A stretch of 64,000 nt of DNA from contig NC_092055.1 of assembly GCF_003086295.3 (NCBI RefSeq), positions 127,263,484-127,327,483 of the forward strand. The letters run 5' to 3'. Each line of letters opens with the position of its first letter. The stretch's first letter is position 1. A program made the translations under genes and the position numbers. Shown here in pieces: positions 1 through 11,286 of the stretch. The notes below the pieces were generated by a model. The model did not search any database and had not been told where the DNA came from. It saw nothing but the letters and a program-made list of their open reading frames with translations. The DNA is from Arachis hypogaea (Eukaryota; Streptophyta; Magnoliopsida; Fabales; Fabaceae).

Positions 1-1423
1 CCCTTCACTCGAAGTGGATTTTCTGGAGCTACAGATACCCAATTGGTGCGCTCTCAATTGCGTTGGAAAGTAGACATCCTGGGATTTCCAGCAATATATA
101 ATAGTCTATACTTGGCCCAAGTTTTGATAACACAAACTGGCATTTAAACGCCAACTTTCTACCCTATTCTGGCGTTAAACGCCAGAACTGGCATAAAAGC
201 TGGAGTTAAACGCCCAAACTGGCACTAAAGCTGGCATTTAACTCTAAGAAAAGTCTCTACATGTGAAAGCTTCAATGCTCAGCCCAAGCACACACCAAGT
301 GGGCCTGGAAGTGGATTTCTGCATCATTTACTTATTTCTGTAAACCCTAGGCTACTAGTTCATTATAAATAGGACCTTTTACTATTGTATTTTCATCTCT
401 AGAACACATTATGTAACTTTTATGTTCTGAGACCTCCATGGGAGGCTGGCCACTCGGCCATGTCTACCCTATTTTCACTTATGTATTTTCAACGGTGGAG
501 TTTCTACACCACATAAATTAAGGTGTGGAGCTCTACTGTTCTTCATGAATTAATGCAAAGTACTATTGTTCTTCTATTCAAATCAAGCTTATTCTTATTC
601 TAAGATATTCACTCGCACTACAACTGGATGAATGTGATGATCCGTGACACTCATCATTATTCTCACTTATGAACGCGTGCCTGACAACCACCTCCGTTCT
701 ATCTGCAATAGCTTGAGTGTGTATCTCTTAGCCTCCTGGTTCACGACGCATGGTTGCCTCTCCTGACAACAGAGCCCTCCATTTTGTGAGATCAGAGTCT
801 TCGTAGTATAAGCTAGAATCAATTGGCAGCATTCTTGAGATCCAGAAAGTCTAAACCTTGTCTGTGGTATTCCAAGTAGGATCTGGGATGGAATGATTAT
901 GACGAGCTTCAAACTCGCGAGTGTTAGGCGTAGTGACAGACGCAAAAGGATCAATGGATCCTATTCCAACATGAGTGAGAACCGACAGATGATTAGCCGT
1001 GCGGTGACAGCGCATTTGGACCATTTTCACTGAGAGGACGGACGGTATCCATTGACAACGGTGATCCCCCAACATACAACTTGCCATGGAAAGGAGTATG
1101 AATGATTGGATGAAGGCAATAGGAAAGAAGAGGTTCAGGAGGAACAAAGCATCTTTATACGCTTATCTGAAATCCCACCAATGAATTACATAAGTACTTC
1201 TATCTTATTTTCTGTTTTAATTATATTTTAAATATCAAAATCCCATAACCATTTGAATTCGCCTGACTGAGATTTACAAGGATGACCATAGCTTGATTCA
1301 AGCCGACAATCTCCGTGGGATCGACCCTTACTCACGTAAGGTATTACTTGGACGACCCAGTGCACTTGCTGGTCAGCTGCACGGAGTTGTGTGAAAAGTG
1401 TGCGATCACGATTCCGTGTACCA
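1..1423 (+). repeat. 5' LTR (partial) of the Athila-like element
   Basis: This stretch aligns base for base with 13940-15362 and ends in the same GTGTACCA. It contains several copies of the TGGCGTTTAACGCCA-type motif at about 138-240, the promoter TATA box at 364-371 and a right part with no coding capacity. Several substitutions distinguish it from the 3' copy, most densely in the first 60 bases, so the insertion is not brand new. Confidence 0.88.
364..371 (+). promoter_or_regulatory. LTR promoter TATA box (TATAAATA)
   Basis: TATAAATA lies in the 5' LTR and recurs at 14303-14310 in the 3' LTR. Its position in the middle of the LTR upstream of a presumptive R region fits an LTR retrotransposon core promoter. 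The exact transcription start cannot be read from sequence. Confidence 0.55.
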
Positions 1424-1429
1424 AGTTTT

Positions 1430-1447
1430 TGGTACCGTTACCAGGAA
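1430..1447 (+). other. Primer-binding-like site of the Athila-like element
   Basis: TGGTACCGTTACCAGGAA sits seven bases after the LTR end. It is a decayed form of TGGCGCCGTTGCCGGGGAA, the Athila-type PBS that is perfectly preserved in the Tat-like element at 7603-7622. The changes (C to T, G to A) are those expected from deamination of methylated cytosines. Confidence 0.6.
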
Positions 1448-2527
1448 TTGTTCGAGTTTGGACAACTGACTGTTCATCTTGTTGCTCAGATTAGGTAATT
1501 TTATTTTAATTTTAAGCTTTTTGTTTTTATTATTTTTATTTTCGAAAAATTTTCAAAAAAAAAATTATTCTATGTTCTTCAGAATTTTTAAGAATGAATT
1601 CTAGAGTTTCATGATGATTTGTTGAAGTCTGGCTGGCTTTGAAGCCATGTCTAATCTTTTGGACCGAGGTTTCAACTTATCATCACAAGAGCTTGTTGAT
1701 TTCTATCAATCTTGCTGTTGAATGTAATGATCTGCTAAAGCTTGGCTGGCCATTGGCCATGTCTAGTGTTTTGGACCGGAGCTTTCACTGAAAACTTGGC
1801 TGGCTAGTAAGCCATGTCTAATTCCTGGACCGGAGTTTTAGACTAACATTGCATGATTCCTGGAATTCTCATTAAAAATTTTGAATTCCTTATTTTCTCT
1901 TTTTCCAATTAATTTTCGAAAAATTACAAAAAAATTAATAAAATCATAAAAATAAAAAATAATGTGTGTTTCTTGTTCAAGTCTAGTGTCTATTTTTAAG
2001 TTTGGTGTCCTGCATATTTTTAATTTTCTTGCATTTTTCGAATATATGCATTATGTTCTTCAATGATCTTCATGTCGTTCTTGATGATTTTATTGGATCT
2101 GATCTTTAAATTCTCTTGTTTTGTGTATTTTGTTATTTTTCATATGCATTTTTAAATTGTTATTGTCCCTAGTATACAAACTTCTAAGTTTGGTGTCTTG
2201 CATGTCTTTGTTTTCCTGAAAAATTTTCAGAAATGTATTCTTAATGTTCATCATGTTCTTCAACGTGTTCTTGCATGCATTGTTTATTTGATCTTAGTTT
2301 TTCATGTTTAATTTTATTCTGTTGTTTTTTCTCTCTCATCATTAAAAATTCAAAAATATATCTTTTCAAGTCAATAATACAGAGAATTAAAGATTCAGAA
2401 CATACAGCAGAGGAATTACAGAAAAAAAGCTGGGCGTTCAAAACGCCCAGTGAAGAAGAAAACTGGCGTTCAAACGCCAGCCAGGGTACCTGGCTGGGCG
2501 TTAATCGCCCAAAAAGGTAGTATTTTG
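1448..2527 (+). other. AT-rich untranslated leader of the Athila-like element with short internal repeats
   Basis: No gene is seen. The stretch holds three copies of a roughly 50-bp unit built on GGCTGGC...GCCATGTCTA...TGGACCG (about 1628-1850), and two copies of AAGTTTGGTGTC (1998-2009 and 2186-2197) each followed by a similar TTGCAT-rich sequence. At 2432-2516 there is a cluster of palindromic GGCGTT...AACGCC motifs. Short ORFs here have no family likeness and are treated as noise. Confidence 0.6.
2432..2516. repeat. Cluster of GGCGTT/AACGCC inverted motifs
   Basis: Three hairpin-like motifs occur in succession: GGGCGTTCAAAACGCCC, CTGGCGTTCAAACGCCAG and TGGGCGTTAATCGCCCA. They belong to the same motif family as the copies in the LTRs and at 11500-11680. 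The Tat-like element inserted just to the right of this cluster; another motif copy resumes at 8182 after the insertion. Confidence 0.75.
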
Positions 2528-2532
2528 GGTGT

Positions 2533-3083
2533 TGTTCCGAGGGTTACCTGAAACTGGAGGTCGATCTCGGATGAGATCTTCTGTACTGGTCGGAGATGAC
2601 GTGTCCGGCTGGCTGATGGCGGCCGGAGCTGTTGGGTCCGACTCATTGGACTTGCTGCACTGCTGATCCTTGGCCACCGGAGGGTGGGGGGTACCTGCAA
2701 GAGACTCTGATGCCTAAGTTAGCACGGGTATTAAGCAGGTTTTTATGTAGAATCAGAGTATGAGTTATACCTGGGTGCTCCAGTGTATTTATAGTAGCGT
2801 GGGTTGACCTTTCTGATAAGATAAGTTAGTTATCTTATCTTATCTTATCTTATCTTATCTTGAGTGAAGTCAGCTTATCTTCAAGGAAACCGCCTTTATC
2901 TCTATAGGCTGGGATTGCCTTTGGATTCTGGGTCGTGTTCCTCTATTTTGGCCCTTTTATTTGGGCTTTTGCTGTCGATTTGGCCGAGTTCTTCGTAAAG
3001 AAGTCGGTCCGCTTGACCTGAACAGGTCGGTCGCTTCGCTACTGAACATCCCGGTTCGGACAGCTCGACCCCGGGTATGAACA
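2533..3083 (-). repeat. 3' LTR of the Tat-like element
   Basis: 551 bp, TG...CA in both orientations (minus strand starts TGTTCATACCCGGG and ends CTCGGAACA). It contains a TATAAATA box (minus strand, 2786-2793) and six TTATC units (2830-2861) against seven in the other LTR. The polypurine tract GCAGGGGCAC (minus strand) immediately precedes it at about 3084-3093. Confidence 0.9.
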
Positions 3084-3157
3084 GTGCCCCTGCTTGAGCT
3101 CGGTCTTCTTTTTGAGGTCGAGTTCTTGACTTCGGTCCTTCTTTAGTGAAGCCGAAC

Positions 3158-6100
3158 TCAAGCATTTTGTCGATTCCTTTGAGCGGTGGCATTGGCTAGG
3201 GGCTCTGCCTCAATCCACTTTGTAAAGTAATCTACTCCCACTATGAGAAATTTAAGTTGTCCTGATCCCTGTGGGAAGGGGCCGAGAAGATCGAGTCCCC
3301 ATTTTGTAAATGGCCACGGTGAAGTCACGCTGATGAGCTCTTCTGGCGGGGCGATGTGAAAATTGGCATGTTTTTGACATGGTGGACATGTCTTTACAAA
3401 TTCTGTGGCTTCTTTCTGTAGAGTTGGCCAATAAAATCCTGCCCGGAGTACTTTTTTGGCGAGAGCTCGCGCTCCGAGATGATTGCCACAAATGCCGTTA
3501 TGTATTTCTTCTAGCACTTCCTTTGTGTTGGAGGTCGGCACGCATTTTAGTAAACGTATTGAGATTCCTCTTTTGTACAGGATGTTGTTTATGATGGTGT
3601 AGTACTGTGCCTCCTTTTTTAACTTTTTTGCCTCCTTTTCTTCTGCGGGGAGTGTTCCTTCTTTGAGGTAGTTGACTATGGGGGTCATCCATCCTTGGTC
3701 CTGACTTGTTATGGCCAGGACTTGTTCTTCTTCCGAGATTGATGGGTTTTGCAACATTTCCTGGATGAGGCTTCTATTGTTGCCCCCTGGTTTGGTGCTG
3801 GCTAGTTTTGAGAGTGCATCAGCTCGGGTATTTCGTTCGCGGGGTATGTGGCAGATCTTATATTCCCCGACTTGTCCGAGTAGTTCCTTGGTTTTGTCTA
3901 AATATTTTTTCATGGTGGGGTCTTTGGCTTGGTAGCTCCCTGTTATTTGTGATGTAATTACTTGTGAATCGCTGTAAATGTTGAGTTTTTGAGCTCCGAC
4001 CTCTTTAGCCAGCTTCAAACCAGCTAATAGTGCTTCATATTCCGCTTGGTTATTGGAGGCCGGGAACCCGAACTTGAGGGAAAGCTCAACTTGGGTTCAT
4101 TGGTTGCTTTCTATTATCACGCCTGCGCCGCTTCCAGTTTTATTTGAAGAACCGTCCACGTAGAGATTCCATTCCGCGGGGGTTTCTGGGGTATCTGTGA
4201 ATTCTGCGATGAAGTCAGCCAGATACTGTGATTTGATGGCCGTCTGAGCTTCATATTGGAGGTCGAACTCTGATAACTCGACTGCCCATTGTAGAATTCT
4301 GCCTGCTAAATCTATTTTTTGCAGTATTCCTTTTATGGGCTGGTTAGTTCTAACCTTAATGGTATGAGCCTGAAAGTACGGGCAGAGTCGTCGAGATGTT
4401 AGGATGAGAGTATAGGCAAATTTTTCTATTTTCTGGTAGTTCAGCTCGAATCCCTGTAGTGCTTTGCTAATGAAGTAGACGGGTTGTTGCCCATTTTCGT
4501 CTTCTCTGACTAGTGCTGAGGCTATCGCCCGGCTTCCTACTGCGAGATATAATATAAGTCGTTCTCCTTCTTGTGGTCGAGATAGGATAGGTGGCCGTCC
4601 TAAGAACTCCTTGAAGTCTTGGAAAGCTTGTTCACATTCTATCGTCCATTCGAACTGTTTTCCCTTTCTTAAAGTAGCATAGAAGGGGAGAGATCTTATC
4701 GCAGCTCCTGCTAAAAATCGGGATAGGGCGGCCAATCTCCCGTTGAGTTGTTGTACCTCTTTGACACAGGTTGGGCTCTTCATGTTGAGTATAGCTTGAC
4801 ATTTGTCTGGATTTGCTTCAATTCCCCTTTGTGTGAGCATGAAACCCAAGAATTTGCCTGCTTCAACTGCGAAGGTGCATTTTGCGGGGTTGAGTCGCAT
4901 GTCATGCTTCCTTATAGTGTCGAATACTTGGGACAGGTCGGACAATAATGTATTTTCGTTCTGTGTTTTTATCAACATGTCGTCCACATAGACTTCCATG
5001 ATTTTCCTGATGTGATCTGAGAAGACTTTATTCATTAGCCTTTGATAAGTAGCTCCCGCGTTCTTGAGGCCGAAAGGCATCACGATGTAGCAGTAGTTCA
5101 CCTTTGGTGTTAAGAACGACGTTTTTTCTTGATCTGGTGGATACATGGGGATTTGGTTGTATCCCGAATAGGCGTCCATAAACGAGAGGTATCTATATCC
5201 AGAGGAAGCATCTACCAGAGCGTCAATACTTGGGAATGGATATGGATCTTTTGGGCAGGCTTTGTTGAGATCGGTGTAATCGGTGCACATGCGCCACTTC
5301 CCGTTTGACTTTTTCACCAAAACGACGTTGGCTAGCCATAGTGGATACTTGACTTCTCTTATGAATCCTGCCTCCAATAACGCTTGTACTTGTTCTTCCA
5401 CAGCTCGGGATCGTTCTGGTCCGAGTTTTCTTCGTTTCTGCTGCACCGGCCGAGATCCTGGATAGACCGCTAACTTGTGGCACATTAACTTGGGGTCTAT
5501 GCTTGGCATGTCTGCGGCTTTCCATGCGAAGAGGTCGACATTATCTCGCAGGAATTGTATCAGTGAGTCCTTTGAGTCTCCTCTTAGGACTGTACCGATA
5601 TTAGTCGTTTTAGCTGCGGTGTCTCCAATCTGGACCTTCTCTACCTCACCTTCTGGGTGCGGACGGAGTTCTTCTCGACGCTGAGCTCCGCCAAGCTCAA
5701 TTGTATGAAACTCTTCTCCTCTGCCTTTGAGGTTTAAGCTCTCGTTATAACAGCGACGTGCCATCTTTTGATCTGCCTTTACCGTGGCTATCCCCTCTGT
5801 AGTTGGGAATTTCATGCATAGATGTGGAGTTGAGACTATTGCGCCGAGTTGATTGAGTGTTGTCCGTCCTATGAGAACATTGTAGGCTGAACTTACGTCA
5901 GCCACAATATAGTCTATTTTGAGGGTCCTAGATTGGTTCCCCTTTCCAAAAGTAGTGTGTAGCGATACGTATCCCAACGGTTGTATCGGAGTGTCTCCTA
6001 GTCCAAACAGATTGTTCGGGTATGCTCTTAGTTCCCTTTCGTCTAAACCGAGTTTGTCGAAAGCTGTTTTGAATAAGATGTCGGCAGAACTCCCTTGGTC

Positions 6101-6463
6101 TACTAGTGTACGGTGTAGATTGGCGTTTGCCAGTATAATTGTGATGACCATGGGGTCGTCGTGTCCCGGGATGATGCCAGATGCGTCTTCTTTAGTAAAT
6201 GTTATCGCTGGGATGTCGGGTGCTTCCTCCTTTCCCTCAACGTGGTATACTTCTTTAAGGTATCTCTTTCGGGATGATTTGGAGATCCCACCTCCTGCGA
6301 ATCCGCCATGTATCATGTGGACGTGTCTTTCTGGTGTCCGAGGTGACCGTTTAGTTCGTCCATCATCTTCGTCTCTCCGTCTTTTTCTTTGGTCATCATG
6401 CCGGATGGCCAGAAATCGATCTAATTTTCTTTCTCTTACCAATTTTTCAATGATATTTTTCAA
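3158..6463 (-). pseudogene. pol of the Tat-like element: protease, RT, RNase H, truncated integrase
   Basis: One minus-strand frame reads from 6463 to 3158 with a single TGA at 4094-4096. In order it carries an aspartic protease (VDQGSSADILF), reverse transcriptase with WRMCTDYTDLNKACPKD and the YVDD catalytic box, RNase H with YVDGSSN, SNNQAEYEALLAGL and YSDSQV, a zinc-binding integrase N-terminus (H...CPPCQKH) and the first integrase Asp (KWGLDLLGP). The in-frame stop lies inside RNase H between YVDGSS and NNQAEYE. The frame then leaves the family sequence at about 3190, before the second Asp and the Glu of the DDE triad, and 3' flanking element sequence follows. The integrase catalytic core is therefore lost. 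Its minus orientation is opposite to the host element. Confidence 0.88.
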
Positions 6464-7582
6464 ATCGAAACATTCGTTGGTAGAGTGTCCCCGAATTCGA
6501 TGGTAGTCACAATATTCCTTCCGATTTCCTCCTCCCCTTTTGCCTTTGAGTGGTCGCGCTGGGGGATTTTCTCAGTATGGCAAACTTCTTTGTATATGTC
6601 GATCAGGGATACTTTGAGAGGAGTGTAGTTGTGGTACTTTTTGATTTTCTCACCGTGTCGATCTTCTTTCTTTTTGGAGTCCTTGTCTTTGTCTCGGTAG
6701 GAGGTTCCAGATTTTGAGGTTTCTCCTAGCCGAGCGTTTTCTTCCATGTTGATGTATTTTTCTGCTCGCTCCTGTACTTCGTCTAAGGAGGTAGGATACT
6801 TTTTTGATATGGATTGGCTGAAAGGTCCCTCTCGTAAGCCATTAATAAGCCCCATGATGGCGGCCTCTGTCGGTAAACTTTGTATGTCCATGCATGTTTT
6901 GTTGAATCTTTCCATGTAGTTGCGGAGGCTCTCCCGATCTCCTTGCTTGATTCCTAGTAAGCTGGGTGCGTGCTTGGCCTTATCTTTCTGGATGGAGAAT
7001 CTGGCCAGGAACTTTTTGGCCAGATCGTCGAAGTTTGAGATGGACCTCGGAGGTAAGTTGTCGAACCATCTGATCGCCGTTTTTTGTGAGAGTTGTTGGA
7101 AAAGCTTTGCAGCGAACGGCATCCGAGGCATCAGTAAGGTACATCCTGCTTCTGAAATTGCTAAGATGATGGTTGGGATCTGTAGTGCCATCGTACAAAA
7201 CCATATCCGGAAGCTTGAAGTCCTTTGGAATTTTGGTCTTCATGATTTCCCTGGTGAATGGGTCCTGTTCTTTGCGTGATTTTTCTTCAGGAGTGGTCCG
7301 AGGAGCTTTTGTTTTGAGGTTGGCCTCTAATTGCTGTAGTTTTTCTTCTAGTTCTCGACGTCGCCGTACTTCTCTTTGTAGATCTTTTCCGATCTCCCGT
7401 TGTTGCTGGGTTTCTTTTTCTAGCTGCTTTAAACGATCTTGGAGTGCTTCCATGGCTCCCGGATTTGGTGAGTTTTTGTCCCCGTTGGATTCCGGGGTAT
7501 CCTTTAGCGTAGTGTCCGCGTTCTTGTGCGGCGTTCTGTTCTCCAGATCTGAATCGTGGTCGTTGTCATGGCCGTCCGCCAT
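6464..7582 (-). pseudogene. gag of the Tat-like element (frameshifted)
   Basis: The likely start is the ATG at 7580-7582 (MADGHDNDHD), because the longer frame upstream of it runs back through the PBS and LTR. The N-terminal part is charged and coiled-coil-like (residues about 40-110, rich in KQLEKE and RRELEEK). It is followed by the gag core (PKDFKLPDMVLYDGTTDP, then WFDNLPPRSI, FLARF and LRNYMERFN), which is the Retrotrans_gag fold. The frame jumps near 7085 and again near 6560, just before the remnant DYHR/GHSTNECFDLK region that leads into pol. The product would coat element RNA in virus-like particles; this copy cannot make it intact. Opposite-strand ORFs over this stretch are shadows. 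Confidence 0.8.
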
Positions 7583-7602
7583 GGTTTTGGGACGACTTCC
7601 AG

Positions 7603-7622
7603 GTTCCCCGGCAACGGCGCCA
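7603..7622 (-). other. Primer-binding site of the Tat-like element
   Basis: The minus strand reads TGGCGCCGTTGCCGGGGAAC one base after the LTR terminus. This is the PBS usual in plant Athila/Tat gypsy elements, generally assigned to a tRNA-Asp primer; that assignment is from general knowledge and was not checked here. Confidence 0.8.
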
Positions 7623-7623
7623 A

Positions 7624-8179
7624 TGTTCCGAGGGTTACCTGAAACTGGAGGTCGATCTCGGATGAGATCTTCTGTACTGGTCGGAGATGACGTGTCCGGC
7701 TGGCTGATGGCGGCCGGAGCTGTTGGGTCCAACTCGTTGGACTTGCTGCATTGCTGATCCTTGGCCACCGGAGGGTGGGGGGTACCTGCAAGAGACTCCG
7801 ATGCCTAAGTTAGCACGGGTATTAAGCAGGTTTTTATGTAGAATCAGAGTATGAGTTATACCTGGGGGCTCCAGTGTATTTATAGTAGCGTGGGCTGACC
7901 TTTCTGATAAGATAAGTTAGTTATCTTATCTTATCTTATCTTATCTTATCTTATCTTGAGTGAAGTCAGCTTATCTTCAAGGGAACCGCCTTTATCTCTA
8001 TAGGCTAGGATTGCCTTTGGATTCTGGGTCGTGTTCCTCTATTTTGGCCCTTTTATTTGGGCTTTTGCTGTCGATTTGGCCGAGTTCTTCGTAAAGAAGT
8101 CGGTCCGCTTGACCTGAACAGGTCGGTCGCTTCGCTACTGAACATCCCGGTTCGGACAGCTCGACCCCGGGTATGAACA
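7624..8179 (-). repeat. 5' LTR of the Tat-like element, with promoter
   Basis: 556 bp, near-identical to 2533-3083. In minus-strand orientation it is the upstream LTR. Its TATAAATA box is at 7877-7884 and a run of seven TTATC units lies at 7921-7955. The LTR end abuts the PBS with one extra base. Confidence 0.9.
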
Positions 8180-8184
8180 GGTGT

Positions 8185-9005
8185 TAAACGCCAGAATATA
8201 TACCATTCTGGGCGTTTAACGCCAGAACAACACAAGGGAGTTAAGTTAGTTTTTAATTCAAATCTTTTTCAAATCATATTTTTTTCACAAATCACCTCTT
8301 TTTCAATCTTCTTTTTAATATTTTCAAAAATTCCAAAAATGATTTTCAAAATCTTTTTCTTATTTTTATTTCATTTTTTCAAAATTAATACTAATATTTA
8401 ATGTGATTGATTCAAAAATCTCAAGTTGTTACTTGCCTATTAAGAAATGTTCAATTTTTAAATTTTGAAATCATATCTTTTAGTTTCTTGTTAGTCAAGT
8501 AATCAACTTTAATTTTCAAAATCAAATCTTTTAATTTCCTTTTCAAAATCTTTTTCTAACTTCTTATCTTTTTAAAAAATTGATTTTCAAATCTTTTCAA
8601 ATTAACCACTTGACTTTTTGTTTGATTTTAAAAGTTTTCTATTTCAATCATATCTTTTTCAAAACCACTTTTTCAAAAATCTTTTTAATTAAGTAATTTA
8701 TTTAGTTTTTAAATTTCATTTTATTTCCCTTTCTAATTTTCGAATTCTAACTACATTTTAAAATAAAAACAAAAATATTTTCCTTTTATTTTAATTTAAA
8801 TTCAAATTCTCTTCCCCTCCTCACCTTATTCTATTTAAGGACTAACACTCCTCCTCAATTAGCAATTCGGACTCTCTCCTTCTTAATAAGTTCGAATTCT
8901 CCTCTCTACCTCATCCTTCCATTTTTCTTTTCCTCTGACACATTAAGGAATCTCTATACTATGACATAGAGGATTCCATACTTTCTTTGTCTTCTTCTCT
9001 ATCAT
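8185..9005 (+). other. Continuation of the Athila-like leader
   Basis: No gene is seen. It starts with another palindromic motif pair (8182-8228), then a long run of T- and A-rich sequence dominated by TTTTCAAAAT and AAATCTTTTT repeats. Next come GAATTC/TTCGAATTCT-type sequences and the short spacer before the gag ATG at 9006. Confidence 0.55.
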
Positions 9006-11286
9006 ATGAGCAGGAACAAAGATAAATGCATTCTTGTTGAAGCTGATCCTGAACCTGAAAGGACTCTGAAGAGGAAGCTAAGAGCAGCTAAAGCACAAAA
9101 CTCTGAAGAGGACCTGACAGAAATTTTCGAAAAAGCAGAAAACATGGCAGCCAAACCCAACAACAATGGTGGAGATGCAAGGAAGATGCTTGGTGACTTC
9201 ATTGCATCCTCTTCTGACTTCTGTGGAAAGAGCATCTCAATTCCTGCAATTGGAGCAAACAACTTTGAGCTGAAGCCTTAATTAGTTTCTCTAATGCAGC
9301 AGAATTGCAAGTATCATGGACTTCCACTGGAAGATTCTCATCAGTTTTTAGCTGAATTCTTGCAAATCTGTGACACTGTTAAAACCTATGGGGTTGACCC
9401 TGAGGTCTATAGACTTATGCTCTTCCCTTTTCCTATAAGAGACAGAGCTAGAACATGGTTAGACTCACAACCTAAAAAAAGCCTGAACTCTTGGGAAAAG
9501 CTGGTCAATACCTTCTTGGCAAAGTTTTTTCCACCTCAAAAATTGAGTAAGCTTAGAGTGGAAGTCCAAACCTTCAGATAGAAGGAAGGCGAATCCCTCT
9601 ATGAAGCTTGGGAAAGATACAAGCAATTGATCAGAAGGTGTCCTTCTGGCATGCTTTCAGAATGGAGCATCATATGCATATTCTATGATGGTCTATCTGA
9701 ACTATCCAAGATGTCATTGGACAACTCTGCTGGTGGATCTCTTCATTTGAAGAAGACGCCTGAAGAAGCCCAGAAACTCATTGATATGGTTGCAAATAAC
9801 CAGTTCATGTACACTTCTGAAAGGAATCCTGTGAATAATGGGACAACTCAGAAGAAATGAGTTCTTGAGATTGATACTCTGAATGCCATATTGGCTCAGA
9901 ACAAAATATTGACTCAGCAAGTCAATATGATTTCTAAGTCTGTCTGGAATGCAAGCTGCAACAGGCAGTACTAAAGAAGCTTCCTCTGAAGAAGAAGCTC
10001 ATGATCCTGAGAATCTTGGAATGGAAGAAGTGAATTACATGAGAGATTCCTATAGAAACACTTATAATCCTTCATGGAGGAATCATCCTAATCTCTCATG
10101 GAAGGATCAACAGAAACATAATCAAGGCTTTAATAATAATAATGGTGGAAGAAACGGGTTTGGCAATATCAAACCTTTTCCATCATCTTCTCCACAACAG
10201 ACAGAGAACTCTGAGCAGAGTCGTTCTGACTTAGCAAACATAGTCTCTGATCTATCTAAGGCCACTCTCAGTTTCATGACTGAAACAAGGTCCTCCATTA
10301 GAAATCTGGAGGCACAAGTGGGTCAGCTGAGTAAGAGAATTACTGAACTCCCTCCTAGTACTCTCCCAAGCAATACAGAAGAGAATCCAAAAAGAGAGTG
10401 CAAGGCCATAACCTTAACCAACATGGCCGAACCTGGAGAGGAAGAAAAGGCATTGATTTCCAGTGAGGAAGACCTCAATGGACGTCCACTGGCCTCCAAG
10501 GAGTTCCCTAATGAGGAACCAAGGGAATCTGAGGCTCATACAGAGACCATAGAGATTCCATTAAACTTCCTTATGCCATTCATGAGCTCTGATGAGTACT
10601 CTTCCTTTGAAGAGGATGAAAATATTGCTGAAGAGCAAGTTGCTATATACCTTGGAGCAATTATGAAGTTAAATGCCAAGTTATTTGGTAATGAGACTTG
10701 GGAAGATGAACCTCCATTGCTCATCAATGAACTGAAGGATCCGGTTCAGCTGAAATTACCTCAGAAGAGACAGGATCCTAGAAAGTTCTCAATACCTTGT
10801 ACTATAGGCACCATGACCTTTGAAAAGGCTCTGTGTGACCTAGGGTCAAGTATAAACCTCATGCTCCTCTTTGTAATGGAGAAACTGGGGATCCTTGAAG
10901 TGCAAGCTGCAAGAATTTCACTAGAGATGGCAGACAATTCAAGGAAACAGGCTTATAGACTTGTAGAGGATGTCTTGGTGAAGGTTGAAGGCCAGTACAT
11001 CCCTGCTGATTTCATAATCTTAGAAACTGGAAAGAATATGGATGAATCCATCATCCTTGGCAGACCCTTCCTAGCCACAGCAAAAGCTGTGATTGATGTT
11101 GACAGAGGAGAGCTACTCATTCAAGTGAATGAGGTCTGCCTTGTGTTTAAGGCTCAAGGATCTCCTTATGCACACATGGAGAAGAAGCATGAAAAGCTTC
11201 TCTCAATGCAGAGTCAAATAGAGCCCCCACATTCAAACTCTAAGTTTGGTGTTGGGAGGCCATCAGCATGCTCTGAGTATTTGTGA
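9006..11286 (+). pseudogene. gag-protease of the Athila-like element (three stops, one frameshift)
   Basis: The start ATG at 9006 gives MSRNKDKCILVEADPEPE. The frame reads on through in-frame stops at 9279, 9579 and 9858. It then shifts near 9940 into the frame that runs to 11286. The gag core is evident: HQFLAEFLQICDTVKTYGVD, LFPFPIRDRARTWLDSQP, LVNTFLAKFFPP and ETYEAWERYK-type spacing. A retropepsin-like aspartic protease follows in the last third (CDLGSSINLML around 10835; LGRPFLATA around 11060). Athila elements normally continue into RT; here the frame ends shortly after the protease. The early stops all fall in the N-terminal half, while 445 codons of the C-terminal part stay open. Confidence 0.82.

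Larger units (their letters stand above)
2533..8179 (-). mobile_element. Tat-like Ty3/gypsy retrotransposon with internally deleted integrase
   Basis: Two LTRs (2533-3083 and 7624-8179) begin TGTTCC and end GAACA on the plus strand. They flank gag and pol that read on the minus strand. The element is bordered by the direct repeat GGTGT (2528-2532 and 8180-8184), a perfect 5-bp target duplication. The PBS at 7603-7622 is a perfect TGGCGCCGTTGCCGGGGAAC. By eye the LTRs differ at about eight positions plus one TTATC unit, so the insertion is fairly recent. Gag has frameshifts, pol has one in-frame stop, and the integrase ends after its first catalytic Asp, with only about 80 bp left before the 3' LTR. 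It is therefore defective. The lineage call (Tat rather than Athila) comes from the gag and pol style and is moderately sure. Confidence 0.9.

Noticed and set aside
667..1147. Two minus-strand ORFs of 95-98 codons, repeated at 14606-15086
   Set aside because: They recur only because both are in the LTR pair; no family likeness and no start context, so not called as genes.
7173..7757. 194-codon plus-strand ORF (and 5919-6506)
   Set aside because: Opposite-strand shadows of the gag and pol of the Tat-like element; serine- and arginine-rich translations without domain likeness.
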